Shown one piece after another: positions 37,342 to 45,298 of a DNA stretch of 64,000 nt (positions are counted from its first letter, which is position 1; the number at the start of each line of letters is the position of its first letter). This stretch comes from Synergistaceae bacterium (lineage in GTDB: Bacteria; Synergistota; Synergistia; Synergistales; Synergistaceae), in NCBI GenBank assembly GCA_031258255.1, contig JAIRNC010000025.1, positions 1-64,000 on the forward strand. The letters run 5' to 3'. A program made the position numbers and the translations under genes. The notes beneath the pieces are model-generated. The model searched no databases, was not told the origin of the DNA, and saw only the letters and a program-made list of their open reading frames with translations.

Positions 37342-38712
37342 TTGAAACAAAAAAGCCGGCTCTTTTACCTGGCTTTGTCAGTCTGTATGCCGCCTATAGG
37401 CATCATGCTGCTCGCGGCGGTGGATCTCGTGTACTCCCATGAAAATATGGAGACGCTGGCGAGGTCTTATGTCGAGAACTTCACTGAAATCATGGTCGCC
37501 CGCGTCGAAAGGGGCGGCGACAGCTTCCTCCGAGGGCTTGGGGTCACGAGCGGCGACGGCAAGCACTTCTCGGGGCTGCACACTTATATGACCTTGGGAC
37601 GCATCCCAGGGTCGGTGCTCGTCATGGGTTCGGATGGCGCGTTCCTCTACGGTTCGTCCAGCCTCATGGACCTGATAGAGACGAACGGCGGCCGACTCCC
37701 CGTGGGCATTGCGAAATCCCTTTACAGCGACAGCGGCGAACGGTTCACCGTCTGCGCCTACCCCGCCTTTTTCGGCAAGTATACCGTCGTCGGGGCGATA
37801 TCCTGGCATGACGTGCCGCAATCCACGGTGCGCTTCTACAATATCTGGCCTTACCTCGCCGGCTTCATGGGCATTTGGGGCGCCGTCTCGATATGGAAGC
37901 TATGGAAGCTCGTCCTAAAGCCCCTTGAAAAGCTGGAGCAGGAGATGTCCACGCTGAAGTGGGGGGAAGAGCTGCCCCCGGAGAGCGGCGAGGACGCGTT
38001 CTTCGAGCTCCGCAAACTGCGCTCGTCCTTCACGCGCGTCGCGCAGGACGCCGTGAACAGGGTGTCCATCATCAAGACCTGCATGAACGACATGGTCTCC
38101 GTCGCCGAGTCGGAGCGAACGAAGATATCGCGGGACATCCACGACGGCCCGCTCCAGGACGTGACGGCTCTCATACAGCGCATCCACCTGGCCAAGCTGC
38201 CAGACAACAAGCCGGAGGACACGGCGCGGGAGCTGGATCTCGCGGAGAAGATAGCGATGGCGACCGTGCGGGAGATGCGGGGCCTCTGCGACTTCCTGAA
38301 CCCGCCGTGGCTCGAGCTGGGGCTCCAGCAGGCACTCACCGAGCTGACGGAGCGCCAGGCTTTGCAGTACGGCGTTCAGATATTCCTCGACATAGACGAG
38401 GAGGCGGAGTTCTCGGAGTCGATCACCCTCTCCTTCTTCCGCGTCGTCCAGGAAGCCGTCACGAACTCGGTGCGCCACGGAGAGGCAAAGAATATCTGGG
38501 TCGACGTGAGGCGGGATGAAAAGGGCTACGAACTGGTCATCCAGGACGACGGGCACGGCTTCGACACGTACAAGAGCGGCACGGCGGAACTCCGCGTCGA
38601 AGGGCACCGCGGCCTGTCTAACATGGAAGAGCGAATGGAGATCGTGGGCGGACGGCTCAAGGTCATCTCCTACCCGGGTGAGGGTACATGCATAAGGGGG
38701 TTAATCCCGTAG
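37342..38712 (+). CDS. NarX/DegS-type sensor histidine kinase
   Basis: 456 aa. Membrane helices at about 10-30 and 175-197 flank an extracytoplasmic sensor that I cannot assign. A linker leads to HisKA_3 with SRDIHDGPLQDVTALIQ near residue 265, and an HATPase with FFRVVQEAVTNSVRHGEAK near 373 and DDGHGFD near 415. This kinase class phosphorylates NarL/LuxR-type regulators, matching its neighbour. It starts at TTG after GGGGGGG. The signal is unknown. Confidence 0.92.
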   Translation: MKQKSRLFYLALSVCMPPIGIMLLAAVDLVYSHENMETLARSYVENFTEIMVARVERGGDSFLRGLGVTSGDGKHFSGLHTYMTLGRIPGSVLVMGSDGAFLYGSSSLMDLIETNGGRLPVGIAKSLYSDSGERFTVCAYPAFFGKYTVVGAISWHDVPQSTVRFYNIWPYLAGFMGIWGAVSIWKLWKLVLKPLEKLEQEMSTLKWGEELPPESGEDAFFELRKLRSSFTRVAQDAVNRVSIIKTCMNDMVSVAESERTKISRDIHDGPLQDVTALIQRIHLAKLPDNKPEDTARELDLAEKIAMATVREMRGLCDFLNPPWLELGLQQALTELTERQALQYGVQIFLDIDEEAEFSESITLSFFRVVQEAVTNSVRHGEAKNIWVDVRRDEKGYELVIQDDGHGFDTYKSGTAELRVEGHRGLSNMEERMEIVGGRLKVISYPGEGTCIRGLIP

Positions 38713-38768
38713 GCGGCCGGACTGTCAAAATGTTGAAGATTTCTGGGTTGGCGTACCGCATTTTCCCG

Positions 38769-38796
38769 TTGAAAAAAAACTGTAACGACCTATACT
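38769..38796 (+). promoter_or_regulatory. Promoter of the leader-ORF / anchored-protein operon
   Basis: TTGAAA (38769-38774), 16-bp spacer, TATACT (38791-38796), about 30 bp before the leader ATG. Confidence 0.5.
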
Positions 38797-38826
38797 TCTC
38801 TTTATAACGTTTGAGGAGGCTTTATT

Positions 38827-38889
38827 ATGCCTGTCAGTGACGCCGTTTTTTGTGGAATGTCCGCAAGTCAGCCCGGGGGCGGATTATGA
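38827..38889 (+). CDS. Short leader ORF (20 aa) coupled to the next gene
   Basis: ATG 38827 has the best ribosome site in this area (GAGGAGG, about 7 nt spacing) and encodes 20 residues ending at TGA 38887-38889. That stop overlaps the ATG of the following gene in an ATGA junction. The peptide has no known motif. The arrangement suggests translational coupling or leader-type control rather than a functional peptide. Confidence 0.45.
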   Translation: MPVSDAVFCGMSASQPGGGL

Positions 38890-40421
38890 GCGAGGGTTTT
38901 TCTATCCGGGGCGTGAGGCTAGACGGCGCACGGAAATGGCTGATTGTCCTGGCAGCCGTGGCGATAGTCGTTGCCGCAGCGGCTGTCGTGAGGTTCGGCG
39001 GCTCAAGACGACCGGATCTTTTGGCGTCCCTGCCGCGCCCGGAGGATGGCGCGCCGCTCATCATGGTCGAGGCGGCGGGGGGCGAGTTCCCTTCGGCCGC
39101 CTTCGACGCGCTGGCTTACAGCGCCACCATCTCCCCCGGCGGCGCAGGGCCTATATCCCTGATGATCCCAGCCATAGAGGCGGCGGCTAAAAGCGCGTTG
39201 GTCGTGACGGAGCGCGATTCAGGGCTTTCGTCCTACGGTGTCCTTACGCTTAAAAGCAGCGAGATGGCTCATCTTTCAAAGGGCGCCATGCCGCCGGCGT
39301 GGGAGGAGCGCTTCGTCATGCCGCAGGTGACGAAAGACGCGGACGGTGTGATGCAGATAAGCTCGCTTAACGCCCACGGGCCACTTTACGTCGAACTATC
39401 CGGGAACGTCGCGTTCTTCGCCGACACGAAATCGGACATATCGAGGATTCGCGACATACGCTCGAAAACCCTGCCTGGCATCGACCACAGGTGGCGGGTG
39501 GAGAGGTCGTGGGGGGCTCACATGCTCATTGTCGACGGAGGCGTCATCGGCGGGGTCGTCTCCGGCGCGGAGGACACGGAAGGGCGAAAGAGCCAGCTCA
39601 CGCTGGAAGCGGCATGGCGCTCATCCGGCTTCCCGCAGGAAGGCTCGCGGCCAGCTACGGAGGCCAGGTGGCAGATTCGGGGGCTAGAGGAGTACGTGGA
39701 CGCGTCCTTCACGGAGGGGCTTAAGGGATACGACTGGAGCGGCAGGGACTTTTTCATGCCATCCCCATTGATAGCGGCGCTGGGCGTCAATCTCCCTGAC
39801 CCTGGCAAAAACGAAAAGACGGCGTCCCGCTATCCGGCTGCGATCAGAGCCGCAGCCGCGTACCTGTCGCAGACGGGCCTCAAGCCCTCTGATGCCCGTC
39901 GCATACTTTCCGGCCCCGCCGTGCTGTCCCTGGGGGGCCGGACGCAGGTGCTCTGGTTCGACCTGCCCGGCATAGCCCTTGACATAGCAGGGCGGGGCAA
40001 GGCCGCCCACAAGCTGGTAGAGCGTTTCTGGAGCGAGACGTTCATGGGCGCCGCGCCGAGGCCCGTGCCCGGCTATTCCGTGGGCGGCGCCACGGATCTG
40101 CCGTTCTCCGTCATGGCCGCGGCGAACGACGACGGTGCCGTGATAGGGCTCTTTTCCCCGGACGCCCAGAGGGACTCAAATGTAAAGAGCCTCCTGGCCC
40201 GCGAGAGCGCGGCCGTAGGGTGGTTTTTCGTGGATCTGCCGAGACTGGGCGCGTCCCTGTCGGAGATGTCGTCGGTGAACGCGCTTTTGTACGAGGACGA
40301 GGGGCAGGAGAACGGCGACGACGCGCGCGAGACGGAAGAGCTCCGACAGGCGCTCGCCAAGCTGGCTTCCGTCCTGGTGCTGTGCGACGCGCCATACCAA
40401 GGGCGCGCGTACTGGTATTAA
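38886..40421 (+). CDS. Membrane-anchored extracytoplasmic protein of unknown function
   Basis: 511 aa from ATG 38886, overlapping the stop of a 20-codon leader ORF. A short basic N-terminus and one membrane helix (about 17-36, IVLAAVAIVVAAAAVV) precede a soluble part of about 470 residues. I recognise no catalytic motif. Stretches such as DLPFSVMAAANDDGAVIGLF and the length recall uncharacterised anchored proteins whose two halves resemble each other, but I cannot confirm a duplication by eye. It lies between a two-component system and tyrS on the same strand. Confidence 0.65.
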   Translation: MSEGFSIRGVRLDGARKWLIVLAAVAIVVAAAAVVRFGGSRRPDLLASLPRPEDGAPLIMVEAAGGEFPSAAFDALAYSATISPGGAGPISLMIPAIEAAAKSALVVTERDSGLSSYGVLTLKSSEMAHLSKGAMPPAWEERFVMPQVTKDADGVMQISSLNAHGPLYVELSGNVAFFADTKSDISRIRDIRSKTLPGIDHRWRVERSWGAHMLIVDGGVIGGVVSGAEDTEGRKSQLTLEAAWRSSGFPQEGSRPATEARWQIRGLEEYVDASFTEGLKGYDWSGRDFFMPSPLIAALGVNLPDPGKNEKTASRYPAAIRAAAAYLSQTGLKPSDARRILSGPAVLSLGGRTQVLWFDLPGIALDIAGRGKAAHKLVERFWSETFMGAAPRPVPGYSVGGATDLPFSVMAAANDDGAVIGLFSPDAQRDSNVKSLLARESAAVGWFFVDLPRLGASLSEMSSVNALLYEDEGQENGDDARETEELRQALAKLASVLVLCDAPYQGRAYWY

Positions 40422-40505
40422 ACCTACGCCAGCCCCGCGTCTTAGGCGATTACATGGCAAAACTCGATAGTCAAATAAATTAACATGGATTAAGGAGAGT
40501 AGCGG

Positions 40506-41810
40506 ATGCCTCAGAATTTTTACGAGATAATGTCCAAGCGCGGCTTCGTGGAGTGGTGCAGCCATCCGGAGGAACTCGGAAGGAAGATGGAAAGCGAGGC
40601 CGTGACCGGGTACGTCGGTTTCGACCCGAGCGCCGACAGCCTTCACGTCGGCAACATGGTGCCCATCATGGGCCTTGCGTGGCTCCAGAGGACGGGGCAC
40701 CGCCCGATAGCCTTGGCCGGCGGCGGTACTGGGCTGATTGGCGATCCCTCCGGCAAGACGAAGGAGCGGCAGCTCCTGTCGCCCGAGCAGGTGGAGTACA
40801 ACGTGGGGCGCATCAAGCACCAGCTCGAGCTCTTCCTCGACTTCGACTGCGGCCCCTGCTCCGCCATCATGGCGAACAACTACGACTGGCTGTCCAAGAT
40901 CAACTTCATAGAATTCCTGCGTGACACGGGGAAATATTTCCCCGTGAGCTTCCTCATCAACCGCGACTACGTGCGGAGCAGGATAGACGACCCGGAGAAG
41001 ACGATCACGTACACTGAACTGTCGTACCTGCTCCTGCAAGCGCACGACTTCGACCACATGTACAACGCCCTCGGCTGTTCCCTCCAGATGGGCGGCAACG
41101 ATCAGCAGGTCAACATAATCGGCGGCATCGACCTCATACGCAAGCGCAGCGGCGGGCAGGGGTACGGCATCACCTTCTCGCTCCTTCTTGCCGCGAACGG
41201 CCAGAAATTCGGCAAATCGGAGGAGGGCGCGGTCTACCTCGACCCTGAAAAGACGAGCCCCTACAAGTTTTACCAGTTCTGGATAAACACCGACGACCGC
41301 GACATCGAGCGGCTGCACAGAATATACTCCTTCGCCGGGCTGGACGATATAGCGGCGATAGCCGAGGGACACCAGCGCCGCCCCGAGCTGAGGGAGGCCC
41401 AGAAGAGCCTCGCGTGGGAGATGACCGCCCGAGTGCACGGGGCCCAGACCGCAGAGCGGGTGCGCGGGGCGAGCAGGGTGCTCTTCGGCGAAAGCGACGT
41501 GCGATCCGCGACGGAGGAACTGCTCGACACGCTCGCGGCGGAGATCCCCACGGCGGACGTCCTGTCGCCCCTGCCCTTCCCCCTCATCGACGGCCTCGTG
41601 GCGTCAGGCGGCGCGGCCTCCAAGGGCGAGGCACGGCGCAAGCTGCGGGAGGGCGGGGTTTATCTGAACGGCCTAAGGCAGGATGACCAGGGAAGGCAGA
41701 TCGAGTCGGCCGACCTCCTCCCCGGCGGTTACGCGCAGGTTCGCGTGGGCAAGAAGGACTTCCGCCTCCTGCGCTTCAACCGCCCTCGCCCGGAATCCGC
41801 CCTGCGGTGA
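40506..41810 (+). CDS. tyrS: Tyrosyl-tRNA synthetase
   Basis: 434 aa, bacterial TyrRS. Class I signature HVGNM (HIGH equivalent) near residue 47 after YVGFDPSADSL, the tyrosine-binding QAHDFDHMYNALGCSLQMGGNDQ near 180-200, and KFGKS (KMSKS equivalent) near 238. A C-terminal S4 domain (about 365-425, GEARRKLREGGVYLNG) binds tRNA. ATG 40506 follows AAGGAGAG. No T-box leader is visible in the 84-bp gap before it. Confidence 0.96.
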   Translation: MPQNFYEIMSKRGFVEWCSHPEELGRKMESEAVTGYVGFDPSADSLHVGNMVPIMGLAWLQRTGHRPIALAGGGTGLIGDPSGKTKERQLLSPEQVEYNVGRIKHQLELFLDFDCGPCSAIMANNYDWLSKINFIEFLRDTGKYFPVSFLINRDYVRSRIDDPEKTITYTELSYLLLQAHDFDHMYNALGCSLQMGGNDQQVNIIGGIDLIRKRSGGQGYGITFSLLLAANGQKFGKSEEGAVYLDPEKTSPYKFYQFWINTDDRDIERLHRIYSFAGLDDIAAIAEGHQRRPELREAQKSLAWEMTARVHGAQTAERVRGASRVLFGESDVRSATEELLDTLAAEIPTADVLSPLPFPLIDGLVASGGAASKGEARRKLREGGVYLNGLRQDDQGRQIESADLLPGGYAQVRVGKKDFRLLRFNRPRPESALR

Positions 41811-41832
41811 CAGCCCGACACGTCTGGCACCG

Positions 41833-42678
41833 ATGAAGCTGGCCTGGCTGGCAAGGGCCTTGGCTGGGGCGCTCAGGCCTGGCGCGAGTTCCCGCCTCAC
41901 GGCGGCAGTCCTGACGCCCCTCTTGAAACTCGCGGGGCCGCGCAGGGCCACAGCCCGGAAAAACCTGAGCATCGCCCTGCCGGAAGCGCCCCCCGAAGAG
42001 ATAGAGCGCCTCGTAAGCGAGACCTACGCACACATAGTCTGGACTGGCACGGAATTTTTAGCCCTCCAGCGAGAACCGTCCCAGATCCTTGAGTGGGTTG
42101 ATTCGCAGGGGGGCGAGATTCTGGACGGCCTCGTCGGCAAGGGTGCGATCCTGATCACCGGACACGTCGGCAACTGGGAGATAACCGCCGCGTGGCTGGC
42201 ACAGAGGGGCTACAAGCTGACGGCGATAGTCCGAGAACCCCGAGACGAGGGAGAGCGCGGTCTTATCGGGGACATGCGATCCCGGGCGGGGGTGCGCAGC
42301 CTGCCAAAGACGGCATCCATGACGAGCGCGGCGCAGGTCTTGAAAAGAGGTGAGTTCCTCGGGATACTGCCGGATCAGCATGGGGGCAGCAAGGGCATCA
42401 AGGCGCCTTTTTTCGGCGTCCGGACCTCCACGCCGCAGGGCCCGGCCTTTTTCGCCTGGCTGACGGGCCGCCCGCTCGTCCCCATATTCTCCAGGCGCGT
42501 GGCGCCGTTCCGCCACAGGATAAGGATCGCCCAGCCGATCGCTTGGGAAAAGTGCGCCACGCGGGACGAGACGATCCTCCGGATCACGACTCTGGTCAAC
42601 GAGTCCATAGAGCGTATGATCCTAGAGGCCCCCGGCCAATGGCTTGCCCAGCACAGGCGGTTCAGGGAAATTTATTGA
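41833..42678 (+). CDS. Lipid A biosynthesis-type lysophospholipid acyltransferase (LpxL/HtrB family)
   Basis: 281 aa from ATG 41833. The HX4E-type catalytic motif is GHVGNWE near residue 110, with LPDQHGG near 180 and AFFAWLTGRPLVPIFSRR near 204, as in LpxL/LpxM. These enzymes add secondary acyl chains to lipid A at the inner membrane, which implies an LPS-bearing diderm. It starts 22 bp after tyrS and is probably co-transcribed. Which acyl chain it adds cannot be told. Confidence 0.85.
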   Translation: MKLAWLARALAGALRPGASSRLTAAVLTPLLKLAGPRRATARKNLSIALPEAPPEEIERLVSETYAHIVWTGTEFLALQREPSQILEWVDSQGGEILDGLVGKGAILITGHVGNWEITAAWLAQRGYKLTAIVREPRDEGERGLIGDMRSRAGVRSLPKTASMTSAAQVLKRGEFLGILPDQHGGSKGIKAPFFGVRTSTPQGPAFFAWLTGRPLVPIFSRRVAPFRHRIRIAQPIAWEKCATRDETILRITTLVNESIERMILEAPGQWLAQHRRFREIY

Positions 42679-42710
42679 ATTTATGTTATAATAGTAGGAG
42701 GACTGTTGGC

Positions 42711-42914
42711 TCAGTTGTCTGCCGTTTTGTCCCAGTCAGCGGCTAAGACTCCGGAAATGGCGTAGTCTTCGCGCTCCATCTCGCTGAATATTATGCGGAC
42801 CTGTTCGGGCTTCACGTCGAGACAACGGCAGACCAGCTCAGTGGCTTCACGGGCGAACCTGCGCTTGGCGTCCCTGGAACGCCCTTGCAGCAGGTGTACT
42901 TGAATGATCGGCAA
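42711..42914 (-). CDS. 4-oxalocrotonate tautomerase family protein
   Basis: 67 aa from TTG 42914 with GGGAGGAG about 6 nt upstream. After removal of the initiator residue the N-terminus is Pro-Ile-Ile-Gln, giving the catalytic Pro1 of this family. GRSRDAKRRFAREATELVC and the VRIIFSEMEREDYAISG segment fit the 4-OT fold. The physiological substrate is unknown. Its 5' end overlaps the possible start region of the divergent prepilin peptidase. Confidence 0.85.
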   Translation of the reverse strand: MPIIQVHLLQGRSRDAKRRFAREATELVCRCLDVKPEQVRIIFSEMEREDYAISGVLAADWDKTADN

Positions 42915-42942
42915 AATAATCTCCTCCCGAGGGGTGTTTGAT

Positions 42943-43752
42943 TTGGCACCTGATATATATTCTCAGATTCAGTTCATAATATCAATACTCTTTTCGCTAG
43001 CGGCCGGCTCTTGCGCCGGGTCGTTCATAAACGCCACCGCGATGCGGACCGTAGCCGATAAAAAGTGGTGGGGCGGTGAGCGCTCCTCTTGCGACAAATG
43101 CGGGAAGACGCTCCAGACGATTGACCTGATCCCCATACTCTCGTTCATTTTCCTGCGCGGCAGGTGCCGCTACTGCGGGGAATCGATATCGCGCAGGCAC
43201 TTCGCGGCCGAGGTCATCTCAGCCGTAGGCACCGCCGCTCTCTTCGCCCGATGGGGCCTGTCGCCCGCGCTCGCCTTCTCGCTCGCCGTGTTCTGGTTCT
43301 CGCTTTTCAACTCCCTTACGGACATAGAGATCGGATACATTTACGACGTATGGGCCGTTGCGCTGGGCGCGCTGGGCATCCTGATGAGGATCCCGGCCGG
43401 CTGGCCCGCCATCTTCGACGGCGCGCTGGGCGCGCTGATCGGCTTCGGCTTCATAGCGATGATCATCCTGGTAAGCCGCGGCGGGATGGGCTGGGGCGAC
43501 GCGATGCTCATGCTGGGCATAGGCGGCGCCGTCGGCTGGCGTTACAGCGCCCTCAGCCTCTATGTGGGCTTCATGATCGGCGGCGTGATCGTCCTGCCCC
43601 TCCTGGCCGCAAAGAAGCTGAAGCGCAAAGACGCCATACCGCTGGGGCCGTTCCTGGCGTCTGGCAGCGTAGCGGTCCTCTTTTTCGGAAACGCCCTCGT
43701 GCGGCGGCTCAGTTATTTTCTGGGCGCCGCGCCAGGGTGGCCGTGGGGTTAG
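42943..43752 (+). CDS. Type 4 prepilin peptidase / N-methyltransferase (PilD/GspO family)
   Basis: 269 aa from TTG 42943, preferred over ATG 42904 because GAGGGG lies 8 nt before it and the ATG falls inside the divergent gene. It is an integral membrane aspartyl protease. The zinc-binding CDKC...CRYC pair lies in the first cytoplasmic loop. Catalytic aspartates lie in LTDIEIGYIYD and GMGWGDAMLM. It cleaves type IV pilin and pseudopilin leaders and methylates the new N-terminus. No pilin gene is in the window, so its partners are elsewhere. Confidence 0.9.
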   Translation: MAPDIYSQIQFIISILFSLAAGSCAGSFINATAMRTVADKKWWGGERSSCDKCGKTLQTIDLIPILSFIFLRGRCRYCGESISRRHFAAEVISAVGTAALFARWGLSPALAFSLAVFWFSLFNSLTDIEIGYIYDVWAVALGALGILMRIPAGWPAIFDGALGALIGFGFIAMIILVSRGGMGWGDAMLMLGIGGAVGWRYSALSLYVGFMIGGVIVLPLLAAKKLKRKDAIPLGPFLASGSVAVLFFGNALVRRLSYFLGAAPGWPWG

Positions 43753-43886
43753 GCACAGACGCCGCGGAATGAAAAGACGCGATTTACATACCGCTTGCGG
43801 GGTGATTTTGCCTTGCCACAAACAAATATATTGCATAGAATAACCTTTGAGGACAGCGCTAAGTCGTTGGAGGTTGGTGGGCGACA

Positions 43887-44552
43887 ATGAATAAGCTTTT
43901 GGCAGTGTTGTTATTCGGTTCCGGCGTACTTCTGGGGTTTTCTGATTTCTTCAGCCCGGACGACCGTATCCCCGTGTACATGGCCGCCCTGATACTCGTC
44001 TTCTTGCCGCTGGCGCTCGTGTACAACAGGATGAAGCTGCAAAACGCCGCCGAGGCACGGCTGCGCGAACAGTGGAACGAGGCGCAGAGCCTGGCGCTCG
44101 TGAAACGGGAAGCGAAGTCCAAGATACCCAAGGAGTATCCGCGCAGGGAATCCCCTACCGCGTTCGAGGGTTCGACGAAGGTCGGCGCCGTCCGCTCCAT
44201 GGCCGCTTTAGTCCGCAAGCCCGCGCTGCGCGAGAAGATCTACGAGATATGTGATTTCGCCGACCTGGTGCTGGAGACCATCCGGCATCTGCCATGCGAC
44301 ACGCCCGCCGCGGTCGTCTTCTGCGAAACACAGCTCACGCGCTTCACGGAGGCCCTCGAACGGTGTTTTGAGATGCACCGGATAGAGGATGGGTCCCGCG
44401 CGAGGCAGTCCCTGATCGATGCTCACGAGGTAGAGTGTTTCAGCACGTTCATCACCGTATTCAAGCGCCAGCAGGACACGATCCTCTGCGAGGGCCTGAA
44501 GGGGAACAAAGGCCAACCCCAGCACTATAATACGCCCAGCGTCTCCCCCTAG
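43887..44552 (+). CDS. Membrane-anchored hypothetical protein (weakly XpaC-like)
   Basis: 221 aa. Two N-terminal hydrophobic helices (about 4-20 and 29-48) form a hairpin anchor, followed by a charged alpha-helical cytoplasmic part. The region ALREKIYEICDFADLVLETIRHLP followed by a four-helix-like segment is reminiscent of XpaC/TelA-associated proteins, but the similarity is faint. ATG 43887 follows GGAGG. It is convergent with cheC, and the stops overlap by 4 bp (44549-44552). Confidence 0.65.
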   Translation: MNKLLAVLLFGSGVLLGFSDFFSPDDRIPVYMAALILVFLPLALVYNRMKLQNAAEARLREQWNEAQSLALVKREAKSKIPKEYPRRESPTAFEGSTKVGAVRSMAALVRKPALREKIYEICDFADLVLETIRHLPCDTPAAVVFCETQLTRFTEALERCFEMHRIEDGSRARQSLIDAHEVECFSTFITVFKRQQDTILCEGLKGNKGQPQHYNTPSVSP

Positions 44553-45193
44553 ATTACCCCGAGTTTAGAGAGCAGCATTTCCAGGGCGTCTGGCTCGGTC
44601 GCCATGAGGATGTTCGCGTCGATTGACTCGGACTGCCCCTGCTCCGTAGGCAGGACGTTGAGCTGCGTCTTCGTGACGAGCGCCGTGTCGCCGTGCTGCC
44701 CGAACATCGCCGAAACGAAGCTCAGGATGGCGCCCAGCGTGTCGTGGGTGACGCTTGGCGGGGTTATCCCGCTGGACAGGCCGAGCAAGCCGTTTACGGA
44801 GTTCAAAAAAGAACCCAGCAGGATGTTGCCGGTCTCTCCCAGGGCGCTTTCGATCATGTCGCTCGGCATGGCCGAGACGTCCATTTGCATCCCGAACTGC
44901 TTTGCCACGAGCATCCCGACGATCTTGCTCACGTCCGCTTCCTTTATCAGGAGCATGAAGTTGAACGGCTTGTCGTTGTCCGAGGAGGCAAAGACGGCGG
45001 CGTAGCCCGCGCTAGGGTCGTCATAGTAGCTGTCCAGCTCATATATGGAGACAAGCTCCGCCTTTGGCACGTCTATCTCGACCACGCAGCCAAGCATCTC
45101 AGAAATGGCCGTGGCGGCGTGCCCTGCGCCGATATTGCCGATTTCCCTGATGGCGTCCAGTTGCATCTGGTTCAGCGAGCTCAAATCAAGCAA
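44549..45193 (-). CDS. cheC: Chemotaxis phosphatase CheC
   Basis: 214 aa from TTG 45193 (GGGGGAG 6 nt upstream); the longer open frame antisense to mnmG is not coding. Two CheC-type active-site helices are visible: DAIREIGNIGAGHAATAIS near residue 13 and SALGETGNILLGSFLNSVN near 111, each with the E..N pair that dephosphorylates CheY-P. CheC often works with CheD, which is not in this window. It implies a motile or chemotactic organism. Confidence 0.9.
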   Translation of the reverse strand: MLDLSSLNQMQLDAIREIGNIGAGHAATAISEMLGCVVEIDVPKAELVSIYELDSYYDDPSAGYAAVFASSDNDKPFNFMLLIKEADVSKIVGMLVAKQFGMQMDVSAMPSDMIESALGETGNILLGSFLNSVNGLLGLSSGITPPSVTHDTLGAILSFVSAMFGQHGDTALVTKTQLNVLPTEQGQSESIDANILMATEPDALEMLLSKLGVI

Positions 45194-45285
45194 AATTCTC
45201 TCCCCCATTCGAAAAGGCATATATGTCATGCACAGCCGAGAATGCCTATTGGTCTGTCTCTTAGTAATTTTACCATAACACGTAG

Positions 45286-45291
45286 TATAAT
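45286..45291 (+). promoter_or_regulatory. -10 element immediately before mnmG
   Basis: TATAAT ends 7 nt before the mnmG ATG at 45299 and no ribosome site is present, so transcription would start at or next to the start codon. The -35 region is weak (TTAGTA at 45261-45266, 19-bp spacer). Confidence 0.4.
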
Positions 45292-45298
45292 ACTTCAC

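Noticed and set aside
38886-40421. Assignment of the anchored protein to a DUF3352-like family
   Set aside because: Length and topology are compatible, but I could not see family motifs clearly enough to name it.
42706-42765. 19-codon ORF (TTG start) after AGGAGG and TATAAT
   Set aside because: It lies antisense within the tautomerase gene, has poor spacing to the ribosome site and encodes nothing recognisable.
44693-45298. N-terminal extension of MnmG by about 200 residues
   Set aside because: The segment lies antisense to cheC and is not MnmG-like. The normal MnmG N-terminus begins at 45299.
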